A stretch of 64,000 bases of DNA from Bugulina stolonifera (taxonomy: Eukaryota; Bryozoa; Gymnolaemata; Cheilostomatida; Bugulidae). This document shows, piece by piece, positions 24,214 through 36,955 of the stretch. The stretch covers positions 6,840,376-6,904,375 of the forward strand of contig OW285194.1 of assembly GCA_935421135.1 (NCBI GenBank), read 5' to 3'. Below the pieces are notes generated by a model. That model searched no databases. It was not told the origin of the DNA and saw nothing but the letters and a program-made list of their open reading frames with translations. Each line of letters starts with the position of its first letter. The first letter of the stretch is position 1. The translations under genes and the position numbers were made by a program.

Positions 24214-27200
24214 ATGAAGCTACTAATTGCTGCTCTGGTGGTTCTGTGTAAGTTTATTAGTATAATATCTTGTCACAGATTCATTACTTACATGTACCTG
24301 TACATACAGTAGATCTTTCTACCATCAGACTGTTGTGTTAAAATCACATAAGTATTGTAATGGTTACGCACAGTCTTCTTTAACCACCTGACATTAGCTA
24401 CAATGTGTACCCATATGTATATCTGCCTGTATTCCTTGCTACTTGGTCGAATATTGTTTGTATACTTAAAGATGGCATTACTGAGTCATTATACTGGTTT
24501 TTATACCCATGTGAAGGGGCCCGACCTCTCAGAATTACCTGATATTCATTTTGTGTATGATTTAGATGAGTCTAAGCATATTTTGTATTAACCCGACCCA
24601 TTTTGAGTCGGGCATCGGGCTTCCGGCCGCCATATTGTTGCGCAATTTCCAGACGACCCTACGTCGTCTTTTCCCGACTCTACGTCGGCCTTTTTACCGG
24701 AACTTCCTCCGGAAGTTCTCTTCTATATAAAGGGCATTTCTTTACGTTTGTTGTCTCAGTTCTTGCTTGGATCTCAATAAAGACACCATCTATACTTAAT
24801 ATATACAGAGACTTTCACTTCGTAGATAGGTCATTCCAGTTGTTAAGGTCCTCGACCTTGCAACACGAACTGCCTACTAGGTCGGATCACTCTCTTTCTA
24901 AGTATAGTAAACAAGCATAACTCAGGATCACATGGGTCGTCTTTGGTAGTTCTTTGACTACTGACTCCGATCAATCTCTCATGTAATGAGAAGGCCTAGC
25001 ACCACTCATAGGCACTTCACTTTGGATCGGGAGTCGTCTTAGGACGACCTTACCAGAAACCAAAAATCATTACAGTATTATAGCTCCTTGAGAATGACAT
25101 TGTAGTAAATAAATGTGTAAACATATCACATAACAAGAAAAACATAGCATAATGATAAACAGTAGTACAATTATATGATTGTATAGTGCATCTACACACA
25201 CTACTTGAATGCATGCTATATGCGAAAGACAGTCTCAAAAGTACATTAGTTAGGCCAACATGTTTTATTAATCATTTAATAGTGAATATTGGTAAACTTT
25301 CAAGGGAATAAATCTCCTTACAAATTCAATATACAAATGTAATTGTACAACAATGTATGTATCTTTTGGAGAATATGTATCGGTACTATACATGCGCTGC
25401 ACTTTATGATAGCTTCTCACTCTTTCTCTTGTAGCATGGACACCTTTGGTTGAAGGTATGTATATGCAGACTATCAACTATTGCTTGTGCGAATCTGATC
25501 AAGTGAAATTAAACCTACTATCCTATTGGTTGAATTATGCTGATAAACTGTTATCCTATTTGTTGAATTCTGCAGATAAACTATTATCTTAGTGGTTGAA
25601 TAATGCAGATAAACTATTATCCTATTGGTTGAATTATGCTAAAAAATTGTTATCCTATTGGTTGAATTTTGTGGATGAACTATTGTCCTATTGGTCGAGT
25701 TGCTCTTATGACATAATACATGCACATGTTGTATGATAGTTTTTGAAAACACTGAATAACAAGGATAGAGTAATGCTAGTCCAAGTATTACTGTTTCATA
25801 ATGCTGTCATAAAGTGTCAAACTGCATCTAAACAAAACTTTTAAGTAGAAAAATAATAAAGCCTTACTTCTGGTAGTCTAGCGTTTTTTGTAGCATCAAA
25901 ATGTAAACATAGTCATTACCACCTTAGAAAAGTACAATGTAATAGCAACATAATATATAATCTGGCAAATAGAAGAACATTAAGCTTTGCATTCAATCAG
26001 AAATATTTGGTGTTATTAACACAATATTATCCTTAAGCAATAAATCATTAACCATCACTAACATATTCCAATAACTATGCTTACAAAACAATATGTATCT
26101 GCCACATGCATTAACAATAATTTACATGCCATTCCTTTATTGCTTTCAGGAATACAGAAACTGGCGATATCAGGTAAGTAAGTCATACATACATGCACTC
26201 CGAGACATATCTTACATCAGTCAATTGAGTCATAACTTATATCAGTCAACTGAGTCATAACTTACATCAGTCAATTGAGTCATAACTTACATCAGTCAAT
26301 TGAGTCATAACTTACATCAGTCAATTGAGTCATAACTTACATCAGTCAATTGAGTCATAACTTACATCAGTCAAACTGTTAAACAGTTCATACTCATTAG
26401 TAGTAGTATGGGATTACAATGAATCATATTCTAAAAGAAAAAATATAATCAGGAGCATGAAACATTACTGTGCTATTTCTAAAATGGTAATAAATATTGT
26501 TTAACTCATCTGTATATTTATAGCCATCGGCTATTTGAATATTGGGTAACCAAATAAGCAGATTTAGCTGCTAAGAACATACTGAAAGGTGTAGTTCTGT
26601 TATTATTTAAGGTGTCGAAGGTTCGACCCACTACCTTGACTACGTAGTCTCCCATGTGACAGATGGTGACTATGCAGAGGGTTCCAATGGTGGGAGTTTC
26701 TGCACTAAAGTAAGTCTACATTACTAGCAGCATTAGTTTATACATGTATGTTCAACACAGATTGCGCCTTGCATCTATTGCTAGGGATTACACAACCAGA
26801 ATGATAGTTTGTATAGCTGTTTAGAGTTAGGGATATGCAACGAGAGACATCAAGTAGTGAAACTTGCTTAATTCAAACTCCAAGAGACCACCATAATTGG
26901 TTTGAATTAAGCATGAGTTTGAATTGTAGGATCACCTCACTTAATTGAAGTCATTATATTATAGAGGTCAGCAGGGACCAAGGCTATTAGTTTGAACTAA
27001 CCAAGCTTTGAATTATCCAAGGCTGAATTAAGCAAGTTCCACTGTATTTTCCTTTTAGAAAGTTTTTTTTGTTCCATTGCTTTTTGTTTAGAAATGCAGT
27101 AAGACCTCTTGATTCTTTAACATCCGTGGTAACATTCAGGGTAAATTGATGAAATCTGAGGAAATACAGTATACAAATTATTAAATGCACCACCATCTAG

Positions 27201-30200
27201 AAACGATTAAATGTTTGCTCACAGTGATGGTTGTGAGCCCAGAAAGAGTTTTGCAGCCCAGCAGCGTATTTTGACATTTACTGGGATGAATGTTAATCAT
27301 GTATCTATTTCTGACTTATCATCACTTGGCTAGTTACAAAATAAATTTCAGTTTTGTAAATACCTTAAATTTGCACTTATATGTCAATAAAATTGATGTT
27401 TTGTGCTTATAATGACATATAATAGATGGTTTACCTACCCATAGGCTGAAACCTTCGGATTCACACTTTAAAGTTGAAATAGATCGATTTTGTTTCTGAA
27501 TTTCAATCACCTGATGGTGAATGATCTTTACCTCTGGTATGCATCACTGAATGTTAAAGTGTGTGGAGAACATAACTCCCAGTGGCATGAAAAACTCTGA
27601 GTAGCCAATCAATAGCATTCCTAACTTGTTGCTGTATGAGGGTCTCTTATAGATTTCCTCTAATCAATACTCTAGTTAAATTGATGAATAAAATAAAAGC
27701 AAACAAACGGATATACATGTACAATGTGCATGTTGAAGTAATTATAGGAATATCCATGTTGGGGTAATTTTTGTTACTTTGCTAACCATGTTTTAGGCAG
27801 GCGGCATGTATTTCATGCTGGACTTGGGAGAGTTTTATGAAGTTGACCATGTTGATATCTGGGGCAGAGACGAAACTACCACTTTCTATCGTAAGTCCTT
27901 ACGGTGATATACATGTACTATACAAGTAACTATTAAATGTAGCGCAGTGTGGACTGAGATGCAATAACCCTATTCAGTGAGTAAGCATTTTCAATGTAAT
28001 AAGTTAACAAATGTGGCCCATTCTGTCAGAATCAGACATTGAGAGGTTCACAAAATTGCAGCCAGGCATTATTTTATCAATCAGCAAACTTTTCCTTCTA
28101 CCAACCAATTCACATGCTTATAAGACATAGGAATATCTACAATAAGGATAACGAATTATCATTTATCAAAAGTTACTTGATGTAAATCATAGATGATTAG
28201 TGGTTATAGCTAGTGCTGCCTCCCCACTGATATTCGGTTTTCTGGAGGAATTTAATCAAACACCGGTACGATTCGGTGCATAAAAAATTTGCCGGTGTGT
28301 AACACCGAGGGTTCACACACCGTTTACATCGTTTGAAACCGAAACACCGTGCAGCACTAGTTATATCTCCCCGAAGTTGAACTTCACCGAACTTTTGTGG
28401 TCCCCCCGGCGTCTTATTCTGATAGCAAGGGTCACAAATGTTGAAGAACAAATTTCCTTCAAATGCTATGATTACCAGGATACAGCATTATTAATTAAGT
28501 ATTTCTGTGATGCTTTATTTCATGTGGCAGCGCCTGCCTAATTACCAGATGCATGTAATGACTGCATGTGCAGTTAAACAACTTTCAAGGTGCAAGACTT
28601 GGGAAATGCTCAGCCAACTGGAGTGACTTTATTGCAAGTTACAGCAATCAAAACAGCTAGTGTTTTGCTGAGAAAAGACGTCGTTTTATTTGCATGACTT
28701 GTAGGTTGCCTAATATTGACTGAGACGGATTGTATTCTGTAACACATTTTCTGTTACGATGGGCGAGGCATTAGTACAGATGCAATTGTATCTAAAATAT
28801 ACTAAATTTCTCTGGTCAGCTCTTATAACGTAATAGGTGGTGGTTGGAGTCCATTGTCTTTCTTAAATTTGAATTGATTTAAAATTGCTTCAGTAATGCC
28901 ATCCAAGTAATCATGTGAAATGCTAGATATCAACTGCAGTCATGTTCAGATATTTCTTTAGGACAAGATATGATATTATATTTGTCTATCACAGAGTAGC
29001 TCCTTCCTTGTAGTGGATCAGATGCAGAACTTAAAGATTACAGTTTCAAAATACGAATCATACATTGATGATGAGGCCTCTCTCTGTGTGTACAGAGATG
29101 GAGCACCTAGTGCTGGAGAGAATAGACCAGAAACATTCAGCTGTACCTCCACTATGGTTGGACGTTACGTTAAAGTCAGCATGGTGGATGCGTCTTCTGA
29201 TGAATTCTTTTGTTTGACAGAAGCTGAAGTTTATGGAGTTGAGTACACAGGTAAAGCGTGGCATTCATCTTCAAGTGTTGAGTCTTGTTTTAAATCATTT
29301 ATTAATTTGATCTCCTAGGCATGCAATGAACTTTTCCTCTCCCTTTTTCATTATTTTGCTGTAAATTAAAAACCTGTGTGACAAACTATAAACTTTCATT
29401 TTCGTTTATGATTTCAGGTAGAGCAGAGATAGCTCCAGTCAGTAAGTATTGTGATTACAGCTATATCTATACATATTATGTTTAGTAATACACGCTTGAG
29501 CACAATTTATTGTGTTATGCCATGGTTAGGTATTGGAGCATTGCGAGTTGTTTGCATAAAGTTATTTATCTGGGACAGTATTGTCCCAATCAATGTTTTT
29601 AGACAGACATGTACATGTAAATGCCTTAATCACTTTATTACTCCGTTAGCAGCATGTTCATCAAAAGACAGTTTTAAACCTTTTTTACATCAACTCTGAG
29701 CGTTGCTAGCTGAAAGCGCTGCCAATGCCAGGCTGATGGTTGAATTAATTGTTAAAGACATTTCTTTCTGATTCTGAAGAAGGAAAAGGTTTTCGCTACC
29801 TGTGAGGTATGCCATGGTTGTTAATCTCTAAGATGATATATGGTAATGGTAATTAAATATACAGTACAGTCATGTGGTTGCACAATTTTGTTTACGCTTT
29901 CATAGGCGTAACTGGTTCTGAACACTATCTCGATTACGAAGTCTCCTACCTAATAGACGGTAACTATGCTGAGGGATCCAATGCCAAGACCTTTTGCACT
30001 AAGGTAGACTACTTATAAAGTAAATTACAATGATTAACCACGACAGAGCTAGTTCAGTTTTTCACGCGCTTGATGTACATGTTGTATGTATACCACATCA
30101 ACTAGTTTGGAATAATAATATAAGCACATACCACTGCTTGATAGTTCTTCTTTGCTCATATAGGACCAGTATTCCATTAGCTCTATCATAATGTACACTA

Positions 30201-33200
30201 TATACACGTGTATGGTACACATATTATGTAACTGCCAACAAGTTGTTATACTTTAGAATGACACAAGATACGCTCTGATTGACTTGGGAGATAACTACGA
30301 AGTTTTGGGAGTTGTCATCTGGGGGAGAGATGAGAGTACAACTTTCTACTGTAAGTTAATAGAACACGTGTGTTATATGTGCAATCGAAGCTTGTTTATA
30401 AACTCATGCAATCAATGATTGGGTACGCAAGAATCTGTGAGCTGTGGTAGAACAAGATTTTTCTGGGTGGTGCAGCTCTATTAGGCAATGCGTAGCAACG
30501 GTTCACCAGGGGCCAGAGCAAATAGAAATGTACCTTAGGGGCATTGTTGTAAACTTACAGTAGAGCCAATAACAGCTAGTGCAGTGAAATTTCCCATTGG
30601 TACACTATTTTTGTATTCCAACACCAGACACAACTTCAACATGTTCCTTATGCAATTTTGTTAAAAAAATTGAAAAAAAAATTTAATAAAGTGAAAAATA
30701 AGAAAGTTTTGTGGTTGCTATGGGAGATTCTGCCATATTGGACTTTGATATTTTTTTTTACAATCTGAAGCAATTTCAATGAATCTGGGTTTTTTTTTTT
30801 TGTTCTGCATAAGCATAATTTTCTGTGTACTGAAGCAAAGCTAACATCGTGTCATCAATTTGAAATGCATTTTTAGGATTTAAGGGAAGTTTTTTAGCAG
30901 TTATTAGATTACGGAGAAGGTCACAGCAGTGAGCCCGACAGCGAGTCAGCTGAGAATGATGACTCACAACTATTAATCCTAGTACCAGCTAATTTCTCAG
31001 CTAATCGGCTAAATGTAGAGTTGGTTCTACTAGTGACTCTCACCAAAGGCAAACAAACCATTGTTACTTTTTAATAGTATACCTGGCATCTTAATAATTT
31101 CGATTTTTTATTTACTGTTATTTATCCGGTGCTCATGTTGAAAAAGTTTTTTTTCTTACTAGAATAATATGATTATGTTTTTTGCATTCCTCATACACTT
31201 CTGACATGAATAGGCTGTTACCTAATGACCTATAGTTTGATGAAACACCCGTTGCTATGGACCAAACAATAATCATAGATCACTTCGAATAGGTCGACTT
31301 TAACCCTCAATTTCTCCATCATTGTCTTTTCACAGTTCCTGTAGAGGTTCGAATTCAAACTATTATAGGTTTGGTTAGAATTATGCTAGAATGAAAATAA
31401 AAGCACTATTAGAATCAGCAGAATCTATAGAACGACAAAGATTCAATAACTCCAAATGTCCTGACATGCCCCTAAGGTACATTTTCATTTGCTCTGGCTC
31501 CAACCAACAATCTGTTTTTTAATAAATTATAATAGTATTGGAAACCATTTATCTAATATTAACCAATCGAAACAGAGTTCCATGATGCTGAAGACGAAAG
31601 ACCAATATGTCGGTCATCGCATAAGTGAGATAGCCTAAAACAGGGCTCTAAAACGAGGCTCTGTAGGCCGAAAACGAATAATCAGTCTCTAGTGTAGCCG
31701 ACCCTTTACCCTATTCAACTACTACTTAATACCTTATTCCAGAAACACCATACTACAGAAAATTGAGAGCAATAAGCATATTCGATTATTAAAAAAACTT
31801 TTCACCATTGAATTCTTCTGGGAAGGTGTCACCTGAAAGAGATGCAGCACACGTGCAGCATTAAATTATTGATACTATTTTTTGGCTGCTTCGAAATAAT
31901 CTATTTCTTAGGAGTTGTGTTCTTGTTCGCTGCATGATTAAGAAGTGTTATTTTCTAGTTGACAATATTAACATTCAGTAACAAATACTACAATAAGTAA
32001 AGGTTATCCAACCTGTGGTGACTAAGTTTCAATATTTAATTTTTATTCTGGTGGTTTTCATTTATCAGTCATAATTTGTCACTATTAAGCCAACAGATAA
32101 ATGAAAATTTGCGATACTTGTCAAATTTTCATTTATTTTGTAATTTGCCAAACAAAGGTAAGTCAATGAAATTTGTAATACATATATAAGGTAAGATCAT
32201 AGAAGTCATGGAGGTTAGCTGATTAGTTATTCCTAGATGGTGATTCTAGGGCAACTTTTAAAATTTTTTACTGCAACTACCAAAACTTTAACAATTTACC
32301 CTGAATGTTCAGGAACTGTAAAAGTTTATTTTTTTGTTTTTGTGATCATAGTTCTTTCCTACAAGGAGAGTATTTCTCGTGTAAATGTACTACCAGGTAT
32401 ATTTATTGGATCGATGATCAGCCACTCGTATTAACTGTATACAACTATCTACTCTTTCAGTGGATCAGATGCAGAATCTAAAGATAACAGTCTCAACTTC
32501 AGAATCAGACCTAGATTCAGATTCCTCACTCTGTATGTACAGAAATGGAGCACCCAGTGCTGGAGAGAATAGACCAGAAGAGTTAGACTGTACATCTACT
32601 ATGATTGGACGTTACGTTAAAGTCAGCATGGTGGATGTGTCTTCTGATCAATTCATGTGTCTTGCCGAGATTGAAGTCTATGGAACCGGCAATGGTAGGA
32701 CATTAATTATTTTGTTTTCTTTGCATAACTGGTCTACTTTCAGGAACAAACTCCATACATACAATACATGCATAATGTGTAAGTGTGGCTATCTATAAAG
32801 CAGCTGGTACCTTGTGACTGCATATTTATATACATGTAGATAATTATATGAATTACTCTATTAGTAAACACCACAATCCAATTGCTACCAAGATATTATC
32901 ACATATCCTGGAATTATTCAGCTAACTACTAATGGGATATTTATAATGTAAAGATGAGGTTCAGGGGTCAGAGCTCACCACAGTCCAGACTAACTGGGCA
33001 AGCATAGCTGGCAGTTAAAATTGTAATTTGGCCTAGTTTGTCAATGGAACGTGCTATGGTGTTCACTGATAGGAATCGAACTTCACATTTCTAGTAATCT
33101 GATTGGTTGAAATATCAATTGTTCTCACTTTCAGGTCCTACGACTGGTGGTTGTCCAAGCACCTCCGCCTGCAAGAAAGCATGCAAGAAGAAGTATTTTG

Positions 33201-33283
33201 CTTTGGTCCAAAAAGGTGTATGCAGGAGCAATGGAACCCGCTGCTACTGCAAATTTCAACCTTTTGGAGGCAAATATTTGTAA
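24214..33283 (+). CDS. Secreted double F5/8C (fucolectin-like) lectin with C-terminal CS-alpha-beta tail
   Basis: Eleven exons join in phase to 368 residues: 24,214-24,247; 25,435-25,455; 26,150-26,173; 26,612-26,709; 27,797-27,890; 29,014-29,250; 29,418-29,441; 29,906-30,003; 30,257-30,350; 32,461-32,694; 33,135-33,283. Exons 1-2 give a signal peptide. Exons 4-6 (residues about 27-168) and 8-10 (about 178-320) encode two galactose-binding-fold domains with identical phase and near-identical size (98, 94 and 237/234 bases). Hallmarks are VTDGDYAEGS, MLDLGEFYEV, DIWGRDE and GRYVKVSMVD then EAEVYG, as in fucolectin/tachylectin-4 and F5/8C families. Exon 11 adds six cysteines (C-x5-C-x3-C-x12-C-x6-C-x-C, Gly-Val-Cys at the fourth) rich in Lys/Arg, then stops. 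Likely a secreted sugar-binding defence or effector protein that delivers a cationic peptide module. Fold assignment is strong; function is inferred. Confidence 0.85.
24510..25071. mobile_element. LTR-like segment in lectin intron 1
   Basis: A GC-richer block with a TATA box (CTATATAAAGGGC near 24,724), a downstream AATAAAG (near 24,776) and recurring GACGACC/GTCGTC words, as in the solo LTR at 17.7-18.3 kb. It starts near TGTGAAGGGGCCCGACC and ends near CATTACA. No target duplication was found, so the ends are uncertain and it may be old. Confidence 0.45.
25521..25690. repeat. 33-base minisatellite in lectin intron 2
   Basis: About five diverged units of roughly 33 bases (TATCCTATTGGTTGAAT.. 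core), each with an ATTGG box. Confidence 0.8.
26210..26375. repeat. 25-base minisatellite in lectin intron 3
   Basis: Six to seven nearly perfect copies of a 25-base unit containing CAGTCAATTGAGTCATAA. Confidence 0.92.
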
Positions 33284-33939
33284 AGTGATTGTAGCAACTG
33301 TTCTGATGCTATTCATCCTTGACCTGATAACTTTGATATCTCAAATTCTTAACAATGATTGGCCTATGACTAGAAAGCTTCAACAGAAAAAGTGACTATT
33401 CTAGAAGTTAAAAGAAGGGACTGCATACATTATAATAGTTTTATTCTCTATATTCAGCACTAGTATTACTGATATTTAGCTGGAAGTGAAAAGATGAAAT
33501 AAGTGAACTACTAGATTACTCTCTAATCAGCATGTATTGGGTACAATGATCCCATCTCTTACAACTTTTGTTCACAGTTTTCATAGTTATATAACATATT
33601 TTATATACATAATTACATAATTAAATTGCATGCGGCGAAAAAAACAAACTAACAGGAAAATATGTATATTACTGTATTTTTGTCTCCCTTGTTTTATTTC
33701 ATTACATACAACTATAGGTCTGCGTGCATTCATACAATATTTCTGCAAGATAAATTCCTTAATAAAATGCAGCACATGTGCAAAGACTGTATTTGTTTAA
33801 TTATTGCCACCGTAGTTCTAGAATATTTGTCCCCCAAGTCTAGTATTAGGTCGTACATGTACATTGTAGATGCTCAAAATCTGTAGCAATGCGAACTCCT
33901 TGAGCACTATATCTGGGAGGTATGCTGAGTTGCTAGCCT

Positions 33940-34045
33940 TGTGTATGATTCTTGTGCAGGAGCAGTATAAGTACCATGGATGCCCCTCCTAACACCACAT
34001 GAAGGTCCAGAGCCATACCACTAGAGCTTGAGCTACTACACAGTA
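33940..34045 (-). repeat. SINE fragment
   Basis: On the minus strand it contains GTGGTGTTAGGAGGGGCATCCA, close to the word GTGGTGTTAGGAAGAGCATCCA in the element at 37,790-38,010. Words of this kind are, from memory, part of a conserved SINE core in marine invertebrates. Confidence 0.5.
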
Positions 34046-35229
34046 CTATATAATTATATATTTCAACTTGTTTTGCTGCCAAGTTGGATGCTGAATATAA
34101 AATTTATGAGTTTAAAGTGAAAGTAGCACCAAAGGCTGGGTAGTCTTCATGAGTTGTTCTCTCTTGTATGAGTAGAGAAATATAAGTGGAAAACATGTAT
34201 GCTAAATTTGGTTCTTCATTTCTTCTCCAGCACTAATATTGTTTTACTGCAAGTATGTTATGTGTATTTTAGAAAAATACTGGAAAATAGGCTACCCACT
34301 ACCTCTATTCACTCATGGGAGTTTTTAGAAATATGAAGAAGCTGTCTTCTCATTGTAGTACACTCTTAAATAAATGAAATATTTCTTGCTAATTGTACTT
34401 CCTTTATGTTTAAAATAAAAATGACAAGTGAACATAATATGTGACTAAGTATTTATAAACTGTTGATTAATAGAAAAGTTATTGAATCAAAACTTTTCTA
34501 TGAGCTTTATAACAAGGTTAACTGGGTTACTCAGATGACACAGACTGCCTTTGCCAATTTATGGCAGATGACATCATCTGCTGTTGCACTGGCAGACCTT
34601 TTTGAATAGCTCTAGGCAAGTACTATTCAACAAGCTATTCCGCCTTTTGATTGGTTTTGGTCAATTTTGGAAATACTCCCTCTTTAATTCTATTAGTATT
34701 TTTTTTGCTTATTTTGTAAACATGTTAGTACTTGCAAAAGTGTCGTTTTATATTGAGATGCACAATTTTTTTCAGATCTGGCGATTACACATGTGCTTGG
34801 CGATATCCTTCGCATCCCGGTGATATAAGTAGTGTGTATATAGTCAGTTTGATTATGTTGTACATGTATGTTAGTTAATGTTTGAATTTTACTGTTCTAC
34901 AATAACATTCATCCTCTTTTCTTCTGACTTTACTAGGTACCCGAAACACATCGAACACCATTAGCCCATTGTAACATATATGCAGGTTTTGGAAAACGAG
35001 TCTCCTTCCCTTCTGACCTGTTGCTGACAGTGAACATTGCATCATGCTGTGGCTACAGATTATTTAATTTCATTGGGTCATCGATATGTGTTTATACCAA
35101 GATAATGGACATTTCAGATTTTCCATCGATTTTCAAGATACCAGCATATCAGGTTGTGCACATACATTGTACAATACATGGTAATTATTATGTTTAGCTA
35201 ATCCTCTACTTATGTCTCCTAAAAAACTT
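34046..35229. other. Intergenic DNA, no gene seen
   Basis: The 3' part (about 35,040-35,205) resembles 22,690-22,815. No exon signals with a recognisable product. Confidence 0.4.
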
Positions 35230-35395
35230 ATTGTATCAGTACGTACACTATAGTATATGCACAGCAGTACGTACACAGCAGTACGTACACAGCAGTACGT
35301 ACTCAGCAGTACTTACACAGTAGTACATACACAGTTGTATGTACACAGCAGTACTTACACAGTAGTACGTACACAGTAGTACGTACACAGCATTG
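35230..35395. repeat. Microsatellite of ACAGCAGTACGTAC units
   Basis: About eleven 14-base units abut the LVNGY-type exon; its acceptor AG (35,389-35,390) is the last repeat unit's CACAG. The array may therefore affect splicing of that exon. Confidence 0.9.
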
Positions 35396-35950
35396 GTTAA
35401 TGGATATGATAGAGAACAAGAAGAATGCAGGAGAGAGAAAAATCCAACAATACTTTCTCCTCGACTCTATGGTAAACACAAACTTAAACGCTACTTAATA
35501 TACATGTATGATTAATAGCACACGGACATGTAGGTATCTTGCCCAAAATTGAAAAGTAAGCAACATGTGCTGACAGTTCACTTAATTTTTCAGATAAAAA
35601 TTTAGGTGATGAACGTCAACAGCTTATACATCGAAAGTTTGGTGCTTTTTTGTTTGGGATATGTTTATAAAATATCATTAATCATTATTCTCTGCGTAAA
35701 TAAGCAAATCAGCTAGATGACAATTTAGTTTGTTCAAGTACAAGTAGCACTATCTGTATAACAATTTAATTTTACGCTCTATTTTATTCATTAGGAAGCG
35801 GGGAATGGGGCGCTTGGTCAAACTGGTTTGTACCATACCCTACCCGACGCAAATACGAACAATAGCCCTGCCCCAAGCTGTGGAGGAAACAAGTGCAGTG
35901 GGCCACGCTTTGAAATGGAAAATAGTTGTACAAGAATGTTTGGTAAATGT
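35391..35950 (+). pseudogene. 3' part of a TSP1-family gene, broken
   Basis: Exon 35,391-35,471 encodes ALVNGYDREQEECRRE..LSPRLYG in the same phase as exon 3 of TSP1 gene 1, and it would follow in frame the signal exon at 22,001. The full TSP1 repeat exon that should come next is missing. The second TSP1-like exon starts at 35,795 with GEWGAWSNW, but a short deletion relative to 7,840 removes the Gln-Cys region and leaves an in-frame TAG; after it the other frame resumes CGGNKCSGPRFEM. This copy cannot make a full product. Confidence 0.65.
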
Positions 35951-36234
35951 CCATACATGATGCTGAATCTTGACACTTGATATTATTATACTATCATGGC
36001 CAGTTTTCGTCTTGGTGACAAATACTGCAGATACTAGCTCATATGGTCACTACTGATGATTTGGATGTGCATGTGAGACTAAATAGATGTATAAACTGTA
36101 CATAGAGAGCATATTTAGACATAAAACAATTTATTTTTTGCATAATCAGTAATTAATTGTGGCGGTCAATTAAATAATCATACATTATTTGCTTCCCACT
36201 TGTCCCTGTCTGTTTTTATCACTGATGCTGCTAG

Positions 36235-36955
36235 TTACCAGATGCATGAGCAAAAGGAGTAGTCACACTTCATAAAAAAACCTTTACAACCCTGGTCACA
36301 AAGTTTCCTTTGTTCATTACTAATGCAGGGAGATTTTGCATTTCCCGTACCTAAAATAAGAATAGAAGTATTAACTACAACATGACATGGTGTAATTTGG
36401 TAGGTAGGGTAATTGTACATGTACAATGTAAATACCTGCACAATATGGTAATACGCATGTTTTATAATTGTTGCATATTCTACATGTACATGTACATGAC
36501 CAAGTAATATATCACCCAGAAATCCTTTAATACTTCAGTTTTCTGGTTGGGTTTTTGTGTGTACTGTACTATCCCAGGCATAGTGGCAAAAGAATGCTGC
36601 ATCAACATTTTAGCAAATCGACATAACACCCATTTTCTAATGGATAAAAATATAGCTATTCTTTCACAAAAGTGTACAATTTTAACCTATCATTGTCTTT
36701 CAGATAAAGTTTCAATACCTTGTGAATCTGTAAAACTTTTATGAAGCACTCAAATGCAACACCATAATTTAGGCCCGCAACAATTCTCATGTAGATGCAA
36801 AAAAACTTGCTAAAAGCCTGGTCTATAGTTGGACTCATTGCTTGTTTGTCAAGACATTCTATTGAGGATGATTATGCCACCTATTACTTACATGTAGCCG
36901 TGCCAAGCAGTGCCAACAGCAGGAATCCAATCAAAACCATTACGTTCATCTTCAT
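36235..36955 (-). CDS. CS-alpha-beta (defensin-like) secreted peptide precursor, copy B
   Basis: Coding exons 36,955-36,892 (64 bases) and 36,350-36,235 join in phase 1 to 59 residues. The signal peptide is nearly that of copy A. The mature part keeps exactly C-x8-C-x3-C-x6-C-x4-C-x-C, while most residues between cysteines differ from copies A and C, the Gly-rich linker is shorter, and it ends Ile-Trp instead of Leu. A 5'-UTR part (36,980-36,956) and a non-coding first exon ending at 37,544 (donor AAG|GTAGAG) complete the gene. A conserved signal with variable mature residues is the usual pattern of defence or venom peptide families. Confidence 0.82.

Noticed and set aside
24403..24920. ORFs in lectin intron 1
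   Set aside because: They fall in the LTR-like segment and its flank and lack protein motifs; the lectin exons skip this region in phase.
26210..26375. CRISPR-like regular repeat
   Set aside because: Units are contiguous with no unique spacers, and the setting is an animal intron; it is a minisatellite.
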